Of a stretch of 64,000 nucleotides of DNA, positions 47,837 through 58,696 are shown piece after piece. The notes beneath the pieces were generated by a model. It ran no database searches, was not told the origin of the DNA, and worked only from the letters and a program-made list of their open reading frames with translations. Source of the stretch: Uloborus plumipes (Eukaryota; Arthropoda; Arachnida; Araneae; Uloboridae); NCBI GenBank assembly GCA_038373865.1, contig JAXGGA010000480.1, positions 1 to 64,000 of the forward strand, read 5' to 3'. The first letter of the stretch is position 1. The number at the start of each line of letters is the position of its first letter. Made by a program: the position numbers and the translations under genes.

Positions 47837-48030
47837 CTACTCGCCACCAAGGCGGCTCGCCTTTAAAGTAATGAGGAAAGTTTAAACAGTTTACTCGCCG
47901 TCAAGGCGGCTCGCCTTTACAGTAGCGAGGAAAGTTTCAATAAACTACTCGCCGCGAAGGCGGCTCGCCTTTAAAGTACCAAGGAAAAGTTTAATAAACT
48001 ACTCCCCGCTAAAGCGGCTCGCTAAAAAGC
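47837..48030. repeat. 54-bp tandem repeat, about four units
   Basis: TCGCC starts recur at 47841, 47895 and 47949, with TCCCC at 48003: exactly 54 bp apart. Each unit carries AAGGCGGCTCGCCTTTA or a variant. The related element at 53931 has a single unit. Confidence 0.9.
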
Positions 48031-48930
48031 TTTCCTGCATCAAAGAATCAATCGAATTATTTGCACATGCTTCCTCAAAAATATAGACGATGTCAAGTAG
48101 CGCATACTTAGCACTCTCCCTAAATAACAAATAAAATTCCATTCCAAAAACAATTATTTCCAAACCGCTTTCTTCCTGTAAAATTAATTGCAAAATTCTA
48201 AACGAAAAAGTGCTTTTAATATTTGGATCGCAGCCAAAAAAAGTCCCTTCTAAAAACAGCAATTGCAATTTTATTTAAAAACACATTTTCAAAATGGTAC
48301 CAGAGAAAAATATGTCATTAATAATTAGAATAAAAACAATTGTTAGAACTTTGTTATAACACCTATTCAAAATGACAATGGAAAAAAATAACACTCTTTA
48401 ATTTTAAAAAGTTCAACTTAATTAACGTTTTAATTTAAAATCGCAACGGAAAGAAATAAATATCTTGGAATTTTAAATAGTTCAATAATTTAATTAACGT
48501 TTCAATTCAAAATGGCAACGGTAAGAAATAAATGTCTTGGAAGTTTAATCATTTATTAGGCTTAATCGCTTTAAATTTGACTACTTATTAATTGATATCT
48601 TCGCTAATTAAAATCGTATAATTATATAAATTGATACTAATAAAGCCTGAAAAATTACCTATCTATCGGTACCTGGTTCGACTTTCAGTTCATTGGCGTT
48701 CAGGAGAAATAAGCGTGACATAGATAGATAGTTAGAAAGAAAGATAGAAAGAAAGAAAGATAGATACTCGGTTTTTAATACACTGCTCGACATTGAAAAT
48801 GCAACCAGTGGCGTAGCAAGGTCTGATGGCACCCGGGGCGGAGCTCAATTTGTCACCCCCCCCCCCCCCAATATTTCAAGCAAAATGACAAAGTGAAGAT
48901 TTTTTTTTTTTTTTTAATTTATTAGGTAAC

Positions 48931-49079
48931 ATATCTGTACCTCAGAACCAGACTAACGTAAGTCCATTTTCGTCATTTTTCGGTAGAGGGGAAAACGATT
49001 GTCGAATACATCGTTTTTCCCCTCTACTGAAAAATGACGAAAATGGACTTACGTTAGTCTGGTTCTGAGGTACAGATAT
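48931..49079. repeat. Near-perfect inverted repeat, about 69-bp arms
   Basis: Arms 48931-48999 and 49010-49079 match apart from one substitution and one extra T. They carry ATATCTGTACCTCAGAACCA and GACTAACGTAAGTCC. The loop is about 10 bp. It lies inside the left part of the hAT element. Confidence 0.92.
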
Positions 49080-49363
49080 AACGCCTGTAAAAGTGTTTAT
49101 ATGAACAAAAACCAACTACTGAAAATTTTCTAGCGCAACATTTCTCGTGCAAGAAAAGAAAAAAACGAGACAATCAGGTAAATCACGCCTTCATCCACGA
49201 AATACATACGAGAGAGTGAAAAAACATTGTTGCATTTTGATTTGTAGTACGCACAAAAACACGCAGTATATCAGCTGGGCTGTGGAGTCGGCGAAAGAAT
49301 ACCCGACTCTTTTACGAACATATAGTGCCACTTCCATTTTAAATCAGGCAGGTATAGCACAGA

Positions 49364-49493
49364 ACAGTGGCGCAAACAGAAAATATTTTAGGGGGGGGGG
49401 CGCTTTGAAAAATTGGTCCGGTGGGGGGGGGGAGGCTCAGAATTTTTTTTTAAATATTAGTCCTGAAAGCGCAGTTTCAAACGGTCTCTGGTG
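49364..49493 (+). mobile_element. Lone hAT-like left end (CAGTGGCGCAAACAG)
   Basis: CAGTGGCGCAAACAGAAAAT is followed by a G11 run and a second G9 run. A matching right end and octamer duplication were not found, so it is truncated or rearranged. Confidence 0.45.
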
Positions 49494-49687
49494 CAGGGGC
49501 AGATTCATCTTCTTGTTAAGGAGAGGGTCATATCGGGAACAATGAGGGGTCATTAGTCTTTTTTGGCATAAATAAGGGGTGAGGGACAAATTTTTGGAAA
49601 TATATCCCCAAAACACTATAGTTTAGCCTGCTTTTTGTCCTTTAAGAGAAGAGGGGTTATGCCCCCTCCCCTCTGGAACTGTACCTG
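49494..49687. mobile_element. Small hAT MITE nested in the large hAT, TSD CTCTGGTG
   Basis: The left end is CAGGGGCAGATTCATC and the right end GGAACTGTACCTG. CTCTGGTG flanks both sides exactly (49486-49493 and 49688-49695). 194 bp, no coding capacity, C-rich near the right end. Confidence 0.85.
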
Positions 49688-49695
49688 CTCTGGTG

Positions 49696-52376
49696 ATGTT
49701 TGGGGAAAGGAAAGGACTTCGATGAAAAATTTTTGAAATTGGAATCGTGAGTATAGGCGCAATAATTAAGTTTCAAAGAACCAACTATAGACGAACTTGA
49801 ATGATGTTCCGGAAAGAGGGGCTTTCTGCTGGAAACATTTCGAAATATAAATCTCAAAATAAAAAAAAGGTGTTTTAAAGCGATAATCAGTGATGTTAAG
49901 GGGTGCTTACATTTTTCCAAACTTTTTCAGATTACTGACGATAGTAATCATCACCCAAAATATAAAGAAGACTGCCTGCTAAGCGTATCATCCAATTATG
50001 GTTTTAATCACATAATTTTTGACGATCTTGGATGATATTAGAGAGAAGAGGGTTGGGACCCTTGTCCGAAAATTTTCCGAGTCTTACAAACACAGTTGTA
50101 GACCATATTTAGTAGCATCAGGGGGCAGGGGCTCGGAAATGTTTAACATTTGAAAGCTTGAAAAAAGCAGCTCTAAAAAAATTCCGATGTTATTAGAAAC
50201 AATGGCAGATCCAGTTTCTGGTTTGGGGAGGGGGCGCTAGTAGGGGGTCTGCGAGATTAATGACTGAATTTTTTTGAAAAATCAGTTTTATAGTTTTTGG
50301 GGATGTTAGAGGGAAGAAAGATACGGTGAACTTTGAGACAACTTAGAAGCTGAAGTCTTATAAATGTGATTATCGTTCTTGTTTATACTTAAGGTAAGGG
50401 TTGAGGTTCAGGGACCGTCCTTAATCGATTTTTTGAAAAATGGATCCATATCTATCCCCACCTCTACAATTTTTCATAATTGAAGTTTCAAAAATGGTAT
50501 ATTTGACGAATTTTTTATTCCATACCCCACGGTATTAAGAGAAATTCAAAGACACTGCCCCTTAATTTTTATTGAAATTTTATTTTTAAAAACTAAAATT
50601 TTGATTAGCTTTGACTTTGTAGATTAAGGGGGTCGGGAGCTTTTGCACGAATCCTAAACACGTAAATAATTTAAATTAGAAAAACTAAGTAATGAATAAT
50701 TTAGATTAAAAAAATCAGTAAATAATTTAAATTAAAAAAATAAATTAATGAATAGTTGAAATAAATAAATAAATAAATTAGTTTATCACCCTCCCCCCCT
50801 CAAAAAAAAATTTTGTTTTGATGGAGCAACTTGCACCATAATCCCCTCCTCCCTGTGGGCACTCCTGGCACCAGCCGCCTATGAACATTGTAATTTCAGT
50901 TTCAGAAGGTTTCGAGGGGAGCCCTAAACCCCTGACGTCATCAAAGACAGCTTTAAATAACTTAAATTCTGAAAAAAAATCCGAAATGAGCTCAAATCCT
51001 TTTCCCTCTCTCTATGACCACAGAAAAATTGACCCATCTCCGAAAGATCTGACTCTAAATCTTCCTTTTCCAATAACTTTATATTGTCAAATTTTAAAAA
51101 TTGAGTTCGGGAAGGGGGGGGGGGTGCTTAAGCCTTATCACATCAGCCCCCTCAAAAATTGTAACATATATACGCCATTGTCATATGACAGTAAATTAAA
51201 ATGTTTTCTAAGCCATTTACCGATATGCTTCCCATAATTCACATGTATTTTAAAACGAAAAACACATGCATTTGAATTAAATATTAAATTAAAAGCAAAC
51301 AGTAATCATTTCTTTCCGTGTTTACCTTTTTGATGAAGGAAATGACAACTAAGGCGGAAGATCCACGTCCCAAAGACCCGACAGGAAAATTTCTTTCAAC
51401 GAAAACGTCTTTCTTCCGCAAACTACACTTTCTACTTTTCTGAAGCCTTCAAGCTCCCGCCAAAAATCATCACTCTCCAAACCGACATCTGTTATTGCAC
51501 TTGCACTACTACGCACAAGCCTACAATGGTTATTGGCGACGTTACTCGTAAACCCGGGGCAAGGCCATTACCCGAGGGTTGAAGGAGACAGTAAGCCCCC
51601 CCCCCCCCCCACGGGGGATGTCTTTGCCTTTCCTTACCCAGTCGTCCGGTATTTCTTGAGTAGGAAAAAAAGAGGCAAACGGCTATCGGGGGCAGTTTTG
51701 CGTCGTTTGAAAATAAGACTGCAAAATTACTTTCGTAATTTATCCCATAACGAACAATATTTTTTTCCCGATGGAAAAATAAATCCCGGTTGGGAGTTCA
51801 GCAGCTTCCGAAGGTGGGGGGGGGGGGGCTATTGCCTTCTTGTTGGAGCCACCCCCGATAAACACAAATTTATATTTCTACTGGTCAAAAAAATCACGAA
51901 AGTGATAAGAGAAAAGAACTAAAATCATAGCTTGTATTTCAATTTTAGGAAATTTTATCTATCATTTTTTTTCTGAGTCTGATATCATTGGTTCCTCGCA
52001 GCACCCCTCATCTGTCGCTGAAGCACCCCTATGTGCCACAGCACCCAGTTTCGGAACCAAACGTGATAATTTTCCTCCAGTAAAAGAAGAAATGTAAAAT
52101 TTCTAGCCAAAGTAATGGTTGCTTTCTTGTATACGGTAAAAGACAGTGCCTCCTTCCCTCCCTATATTTCATTAAGCTCACGTCATATCATTCAAGCACA
52201 TATTTATGCAATAAACACATAAGAGTTCCAGGAACCCATGCCAATTTAAAAACTGTGGGTTTTTCGGGGGAGGTTACACAAAAATTCAAATTCAGCATGG
52301 GCAGGTTTTGTCACCCCCTCCATAGCTGGCACCCGGGGCGGGCCGCCCCCCTCGCCCCCACCTTCCTACGCCACTG
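49696..52376. other. Interior of the large hAT: patchwork, no gene
   Basis: Pieces seen are the reversed CAGGGGTGCCCAC family copy (about 50650-50867), hAT-like starts such as CAATGGCAGATCCAG (about 50205) and poly-G or poly-C runs at 51115, 51597 and 51816. Open frames at 50881-51237 and 51533-51922 contain G-tract translations and have no recognisable domain. Confidence 0.5.
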
Positions 52377-52609
52377 AATGCAACACCAAGAAGGAGTGGT
52401 CAGAAATTCATGCAAATTTTACCGTAGACGCACGTCACTGAGTTATGCAAATGATATGAAATGCGCAGCTCTCCGACGCACGTGAAGTAAGATATAAGAG
52501 AATGAAGTTGAAAAGTGGGCTATGTTCAATGTTCATGTTGGTTTTTCTGCCAGACTAATTATCGGAGAAATTTGGTTTTTGTCTCGAAGGATACGTGTGA
52601 TAGGAGGAA

Positions 52610-53641
52610 ATGCCACGCCGTCCTCAACGAAGACACTTCCAGCATATAGACGACTTTACAAGGGGTATGGTGATCGGACTGAGAAGGGGAGGTTGGTCCA
52701 TACGTCAAATTGCAGCTGATACCCACATGGATGCAAGCACTGTGCATCGGCTGTGTCGGAGATGGTTGGAAAGAGGAAATGTAGCCACATTGAGGGGTGC
52801 AGGTGCAGCCAGAGTGACGTCAGACCGCTTGGATCGACGGATTCACCGACAAGCTGTGGCGGACCCGCAAGTCACTTGTACGTCGATTCTGCAGCACGTG
52901 CAAGGTACCCTGGATGTTCCTGTGTCGACCAGAACCATTTCCCGTCGACTGGTTGCACGTGCCCTGCAATCACGGCGCCCGCTAAGAAGACTGCCATTGA
53001 CCTCACAGCACAGACTCCAATGTTTGGAATGGTGCCGGACGAGAGCGACGTGGATGGCAGAATGGCAAACCGTAGTGTTCTCAGATGAATCCCGCTTCTG
53101 TTTGTCCAGCGATAGTCATCGCATACGTGTGTGGCGTCGACGTGGAGAAAGATCGAATCCGGCAGTAACTGTGGAACGCCCCACAGCGCGACAACGTGGC
53201 ATAATGGTTTGGGGCGCTATTGCATACAATTCCGTATCACCTCTAGTTCGTATTCGGGGCACTATGACAGCCCAACGATATGTAGATAATGTACTACGGC
53301 CGGTGGCAATCCCCTACCTTCAGGGTCTGCCAAATGCAATTTTTCAACAGGATAACGCCCGGCCTCACAGTGCTCGAATCAGCCAACATGCTCTACGAGG
53401 TGTACAGATGCTTTCCTGGCCACCATACTCTCCTGACTTGTCACCAATCGAACATTTGTGAGACGTGATTGGACGCCGTTTGCAGAACCTGTCACTGCCT
53501 CGTTCAGAGGACGAACTGTGGCAAATGGTTGAAAGGGAATGGAGTGCCATCCCTCAGGACACCATCCGCAGGCTTATTGACTCTATGCCTAGACGTGTTT
53601 CTTCGTGCATCGCTGTCCGCGGTGGTCCTACTTCTTACTGA
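52610..53641 (+). pseudogene. Tc1/Tcb1-like transposase with one in-frame stop
   Basis: The frame opens at ATG 52610 and runs 283 codons to a TGA at 53459-53461, then stays open for 59 more codons to a natural TGA at 53639-53641, giving 343 positions in all. The premature stop sits where Tc1 proteins have Trp in the S-P-I-E-H-L-W motif, so a TGG to TGA change is the likely cause. Residues 31-52 form a helix-turn-helix (IRQIAADTHMDASTVHR), and residues about 70-124 form the second DNA-binding part. The catalytic triad is visible: D159 (VVFSDESRF), D248 (FQQDNARPH) and E281 (SPDLSPIEH), with 32 residues between the last two. Such enzymes cut and paste the element at TA sites in the nucleus. A polyadenylation-like AATAAA lies just after the gene. 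The copy is recent and dead or nearly so. Confidence 0.92.
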
Positions 53642-53928
53642 GCCGACGCCGTCTTCGCTCTAAATTTTGCTTATTTATTTTGAAATAAATATCACTTATT
53701 GTTCCATGCTGTCTCTGTCTTCTTACCAAATTTCATCAATTTCTGACCACTCCTTCTTGGTGTTGCATTTTCAATGTCGAGCAGTGTATAAGTAGACTAG
53801 CTGCCAGGGCAGCTAGATTAGTTTCCTGCGGCATGTTGATGCATAACGTCCTCCCTCTCTAACTTTTACCTCATTCTGAAGTTATATTATTTGATAGAAT
53901 TTAATGTTCATTCGATTTCAAGACATAC

Positions 53929-54172
53929 CACGCACGTGGCCCGGCGTTGCACGGGCACTTCGTGCCTTTAAAGTAGTGAGGAACTTTTCAAGAAACTACT
54001 CCCCGCCAAGGCGGCTCGCTAACAGGCGCTTCCCGCCTTTACTTTTTTCCTATATAAAAAATCATTCGAATTATTGTGATGCTACGCGCCTTTAAGATGG
54101 TGAGGAGAGTTTCAGTAAGTTCAGCTCGCTCAAAGAAAAAAAGCAGACATAGACTCGGTTTTTAATATAAGT
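53929..54172 (+). mobile_element. SINE/Penelope-like repeat copy 2 (short)
   Basis: CACGTGGCCCGGCGTTGCAC head, a single CCGCCAAGGCGGCTCGC unit and the tail ACTCGGTTTTTAATATAAGT. It has the uninterrupted tail into which Tc1 jumped in copy 1. Confidence 0.7.
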
Positions 54173-54337
54173 AGATGGCTTTTCAACAAATGAATGTTTC
54201 AAAATATTACAAGTAGCTAGCGATAAAAATTCTACGTAAGTGGCCCGCTTATGAGTTTCGTGTTTGATTTAGTTAAGCCTTCATTCAAAATTCTCATTAT
54301 CATTGTTATTACTGATTCATAGCAACGACGGTTTGCA

Positions 54338-54592
54338 AGAATGGATTTCATATTTAATCATTTATTAGGCTTAATCGCTTTAAACTTGACTACTTATTAA
54401 TTGATATCTTCGCTAATTAAAATCGTATAATTATATAGATTGAAACTAATGAAGCCTGAAAAATTACCTATCTATCGGTACCTGGTTCGACTTTCAGTTC
54501 ATTGGCGTTCAGGAGAAAGAAGCGTGACATAGATAGTTGGAAAGAAAGATAGAAAGAAAGATAGATACTCGGTTTTTAATATAAGTAGATGG
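54338..54592 (+). mobile_element. SINE/Penelope-like repeat copy 3 (3' part)
   Basis: Closely matches 48535-48780 of copy 1: CATTTATTAGGCTTAATCGC, CTATCGGTACCTGGTTCGAC, the GAAAGATA tract and GGTTTTTAATATAAGTAGAT. The head is missing. Confidence 0.8.
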
Positions 54593-56045
54593 GCCCTAAT
54601 AAGATACATGGTAAGTCAGTGACAAAATATTATTTTTTTTAAAATTCAAGCATCATGTCCACTTTTTTCTGGAATTCATCACATATACACCACGGTCCTG
54701 TTTTTATTTAGTTTTTCTTTTTTCCTCAACATCATCTATATTTAACAGGCATACAAGGAAGTCGTGTTATGTTCACATCAGATTTTTACTCAGATAATAA
54801 TTGAACAATTAGAAGATCCTTTGCTTGCCCTCTCTTTTGAAATTCATGCGCACACGTTTTTATGTACCGAGAGGATTAATAAAATACCTAGGTTCTTGGT
54901 TGAATGTGTTGATAGCAGCACAGCAATATGGATAAGTGTTTTGCAGGTTATTTGGAAAACAGTTCACTATTAAAAAGTTCTTTAAAAATCGTAGTTTTAA
55001 TTAAGTTTCTTTTCAAAAACTTCAGTTCTTGGACTTCTATGTCATAGACATTAATTTTCACTCCATAGAATGATAACCTTCTCATACTTTTCGCACTGGC
55101 CTAAGTGTTAAATTTACCGAAAGTTTAAGTTAGGAACTTTTATCAAATGCAAATTTAATTACATTTTCCTCTGTTGTATAATTCTATAGAGGGAAAGTCC
55201 GCTTTAAAATCCTATTGCCACAACTTACGATCCAGGTCAAAAGAAGAGTTTTCTGTTCTACATGTAGAGCAGTAAATTTCGAAATGAAATCGATAGAAGC
55301 TGAAATAAAATTGGATAGTCTTCTAAAGTACATAAAAATTTACAAAATAGTTTTAGTTCTTAGACTATTCATAGGCCTAAAATACCAAACGTGTTTATAT
55401 TATGCAATGCAAATATTTTTTAGCTGTGCAAGGTTGACAGCCGTCGGATTTTATTGGCGGGAATTATGGAAAGTTCTCAACAATTTTAACTAGATAAAAA
55501 CCAGTTGAGAAATGCTTAAATATAAGCACATGATTTTTTTTTATTTTTTTTTTTTTTTTTTGCGTTTTTCCCCACCAATTTTTTAAAGCTTTCAGTCTTG
55601 CGAAAGAAACCTTAGACAAACCCGTCATCACACCTTCAAGCTTCTTGGAGAAACATCTTTTGACAGGAAAAATAATCGAGTTCCCTAATCATATCAAACA
55701 TTTTCGCTACAGTGCGCCATCTATTGGCATCAAGTAAAACAATTTTTCTTTATTTATCATTTCTGCCGTTTTATTTAAAAGACCCCAAATATAAAGTTTG
55801 TTGCAAATTATTTTTACAGATTTTTTGTTGTTTATTCAAAGATATAGATAAAGAAATAATTAAATTTTGTTCTTGCAGGGTTCTACTTATGATCTGAAAA
55901 AACATTATTTTATTATAATAGCTAGTTTTTTGCCAACATTTTTTTCTCCCCTTGAGATAGGGCTATCTTTCTTGGGAAGGCAGATTTGAAGGATAATACA
56001 TTCAGGTGACCAACAGTACTCCTTTAGAAGGGAATTTTATATTCC
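54593..56045. other. Non-coding stretch
   Basis: No supported gene or bounded element. T-rich run at 55535-55561. Confidence 0.45.
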
Positions 56046-56053
56046 TTTATCGT

Positions 56054-56655
56054 CAGGGGCGGCAACTAAGGGGGGCGAGAAGGGGCGGTTGCATCCCCAA
56101 ATATTTTTCTCAGAATGATAAAAACGGATAACTTCAATTTATGTTTTTACAAATCAGTGATCACATGTAAAAGAAAATTAAAAATGTTTGTCAATTTGCA
56201 ATAAAAGTAGGTGAAACTAGAGACTTTTTCTTCTGGAGATTATTTTAAAGGAAAGGAATCGGAAAAATGTGTTTTCTGTAATTCTAACATAAGTACAGCG
56301 GAAGGAATTTCCTCTTTAGCTGTTTAGGAAATAGCACAAGACACTGGACATTGTTAAGAAACAAATTTTTCCCTGCTCTTTTTTGTTCTAACTCCAAACA
56401 CTGTAGATTAAAGCTTAATTAAAAGTTAAACACTAAGATCTAGCCAAGAAATTTTATGGGATAGCTTATTACAAAATTTATTTAACACTCTAAGTCATAA
56501 AAATTAAAATTGTTTTAACAAATCTAATTTTTCTTAATATTAAATCCATTTTAAGGTCTCTTTTTTTTTTGCCAATATGTATTTTATTTTATGCCAAGGC
56601 ACTTCATATTTAAGAATCTTGCCCCTTCAAATAAAATATTGAAATGCCGCCACTG
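56054..56655. mobile_element. hAT element, CAGGGGCGGCAACT end, TSD TTTATCGT
   Basis: The left end is CAGGGGCGGCAACTAAGGGG and the right end GAAATGCCGCCACTG. TTTATCGT flanks both sides exactly (56046-56053 and 56656-56663). 602 bp, AT-rich core, no transposase. Confidence 0.93.
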
Positions 56656-56663
56656 TTTATCGT

Positions 56664-57789
56664 GAACTGCAATTCTTGGAAAATTTGTACGCAAGAACAT
56701 TTTTTTTTTTTTTTTTTGTACCCATTTATATTCTTTTTCACTTCTAAAAATGTAAAAGATATCACTGAAATTGTACTCTCTTTTTAGGAAAATGTTTTAA
56801 GTCACTCCGGAAAGAAGAGGCACTAATGCGCTGTAGAGGATGTTTTTCTTTTGTTAATTATAGAAAAAGTGGAAAGTCACAGTTATTGGAAGAAAATAAA
56901 CAGTTTGCACAAATTTAAAACAATTAAAATGACCTTGTCTGCTATTTGAAACAATTATATATACAGTCGAACCTCCTTAAAAATCCTCCGGGGAACCTTA
57001 AAAATCAGTTCGTCTTTTCCGTAGTTCGTCTTATTCTAACACCAATAAATAACCACTTGTTTGTTCCGAAAAAGGACAGTTAACTTTATTCTCGTGATGT
57101 AATATTAAAAAACATTAGTAGTGTTGTTAGTTACAACGAGGGGAAAAAAGATCAAATGAATAAAAATGATGAATTTTTCTGTCAGTAAAAATAATATTGT
57201 TTAGACACATCCGAAAACCTGTTTTATTAAGATTAACTAGGATCACTGAAAGAAATGTACATTTTAGTGGCCCTCATCATTTTAAAACTTTTTTAACAAT
57301 AAAAAGAGGTACATTATAGAAAAGCACAAGCCCGAGTTTAAAAAAATTTGGATACCCCCCCCCCCTTTATTTTTTAGATTTTTAAACTTGATTTTGAAAC
57401 TTGAAGGAAGATGGGCTAAGACAGCAGTTGCAAGTATTTGCGCCACCTAGACAAAATGGAGATTCGGCACTGTTTCCCTGACTATTTATTATTTGAATCA
57501 AAAAAAAAAAAAAGCTTTTCATAACTGAAAATTTGCTTTTTTTTTTTTTATTTTGTCTTTTACTGGCACACAACGAAATAAAATATTGCATAAATTAGTA
57601 AATTCCGAATAAATTGTTCGTTTCGAAGCATTTTCGAATTTAAAGAATGAGACCACAAATGCTTTGGTTAAAGCAGCTGGAAGAGCTCTTCCAGAACTCA
57701 AATTCGTATTTCTTCTTTTGCTTCTGTATTCATCTAGAATTCACACGAACAACACAAAAGGTTACAATTTCAGTATCGCTTGCACTTGA
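56664..57789. other. Non-coding; two lone element ends
   Basis: ACAGTCGAACCTCCTTAAAA at 56964 resembles a pogo-like end. GAGATTCGGCACTG near 57461-57474, with a C13 run at 57355-57367, resembles a reversed hAT end. Neither partner was found. Confidence 0.4.
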
Positions 57790-58297
57790 CTCATTTATGC
57801 CCAGTAGCCTAAAAACGGGACGCTTGTTAGGTACTGTATACAAAAACCTGTAATGGGTATATCATTTCACTAAAGCTGTTTTACACAAGTTAAATAGTCC
57901 TTCTTCTTGAGAAAACCAGTTAGAGCCACTATTTGAACATCAGAGTTTATTTATCGACAGCTATTTTCAGACAAATCAGTCAAGCAACGATCCAGCATGG
58001 AAAGCCACAGAAAGTAATTTTTTTTGCGAACTTATTTTTCATAAAATTAAACTATTTTAAAATGATTCGCTTAAAATTGATCACAGGTGCCTTCTGTAAT
58101 GTTACTTCGCATAAGTAAAGTCAAGTAAGGTCGTATTTTGCTCACATATGTGCAAAATATCCCATTAACAAGACGTTGAATAACTTAATAAATATTGCAC
58201 CGGAGAACTATTTTAAGCCTTAAATGTATGTAAACCATACCAAGTAAGAGTTTTAAGCAGATAAAAATTGTTAAAAAAAAAGTTGGGCATAAATGGG
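57790..58297 (-). mobile_element. piggyBac-like MITE, CCCATTTATGCCC family, copy 3
   Basis: Reverse-oriented copy: CTCATTTATGCCCAGTAGCC on the left (after TTGA) and AGTTGGGCATAAATGGG on the right (before TTCA). Both TTAA sites carry one substitution, so it is older than copy 1. It keeps the AAAACGGGACGCTTGTTA block. Confidence 0.8.
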
Positions 58298-58696
58298 TTC
58301 ATCCAACAAAGAAGAAAACGAAAAGCTTCGCTCATCACCGAAAAATTACATCCACAGTCACAAAGCGGATCGACAGAGGTTCACCGAGCCGCAACTAAGC
58401 AGCCAGTTAATAAACCCGAATAAAATTTACGCGCATCTAAAGACCCGGGCTTCATGCAAAATAGGCCATAGATTATGCGAACTCTATTTCATAGAGGGAA
58501 CCGACGCGACGACGGTCGCCAAGTATCAACCATGCGCGACCGGCTGCCATCTGGTTCCGCTAACAACGAGTAGATCATGTTTCCGCACATCTGCACGGCG
58601 CAGATAGTCGATAAGCAGCGCCTGATCTACCCGGGTTGTGTACTAGTTAGGGGGGGGGGGGGATTTTGAGTAGAGTTAAGATTTTCAAACTTTATA
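58298..58696. other. Non-coding stretch
   Basis: GC content is higher than average at 58490-58620, but I find no splice context or recognisable peptide. Poly-G at 58650-58661. Confidence 0.4.

Larger units (their letters stand above)
48806..52376. mobile_element. hAT element of 3.57 kb, TSD AATGCAAC, inside the Tc1 end
   Basis: The left end is CAGTGGCGTAGCAAGGT and the right end ACCTTCCTACGCCACTG. AATGCAAC is duplicated exactly at 48798-48805 and 52377-52384. GGCACCCGGGGCGG occurs near both ends in direct, not inverted, orientation (about 48828 and 52328). No transposase is recognised. The body is a patchwork of other repeat pieces, including a complete smaller hAT at 49494-49687 and a reversed CAGGGGTGCCCAC family copy ending at 50867. 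Confidence 0.93.
48781..53786 (+). mobile_element. Tc1/mariner element, TA-flanked, interrupted by a hAT element
   Basis: The left end CACTGCTCGACATTGAAAAT is at 48781 and the inverted right end at 53786. TA flanks both (48779-48780 and 53787-53788). After removal of the hAT insertion the left terminal repeat reads through 52385-52408, and the two terminal repeats match over about 49 bp (right one 53738-53786). The rebuilt length is about 1.43 kb, normal for Tc1. It sits in the tail of a SINE-like repeat whose empty-site paralogue is nearby. One transposase frame (52610-53641) is intact but for a single stop. Confidence 0.93.
47779..53800 (+). mobile_element. SINE/Penelope-like repeat copy 1, split by the Tc1 element
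   Basis: The head is CTAGCTGCGTGGCCCGGCGT and TGCACGGGC. The tail is a GATA/GAAA tract (48720-48769) and TACTCGGTTTTTAATA. The repeat stops at 48780 and resumes at 53787 with TATAAGTAGA. The paralogue at 54338-54590 carries GGTTTTTAATATAAGTAGAT uninterrupted. A 54-bp unit (CTCGCCGNCAAGGCGGCTCG, then CCTTTAAAGTAG) is repeated about four times at 47837-48020. No reverse transcriptase is seen, so the class is uncertain. Confidence 0.7.

Noticed and set aside
52753..53088. 111-codon open frame in another frame of the transposase
   Set aside because: It is a shadow of the transposase coding sequence.
58293..58607. 104-codon plus-strand open frame after the TTAA MITE
   Set aside because: Its start lies inside the MITE end, and no splice or domain support is visible.
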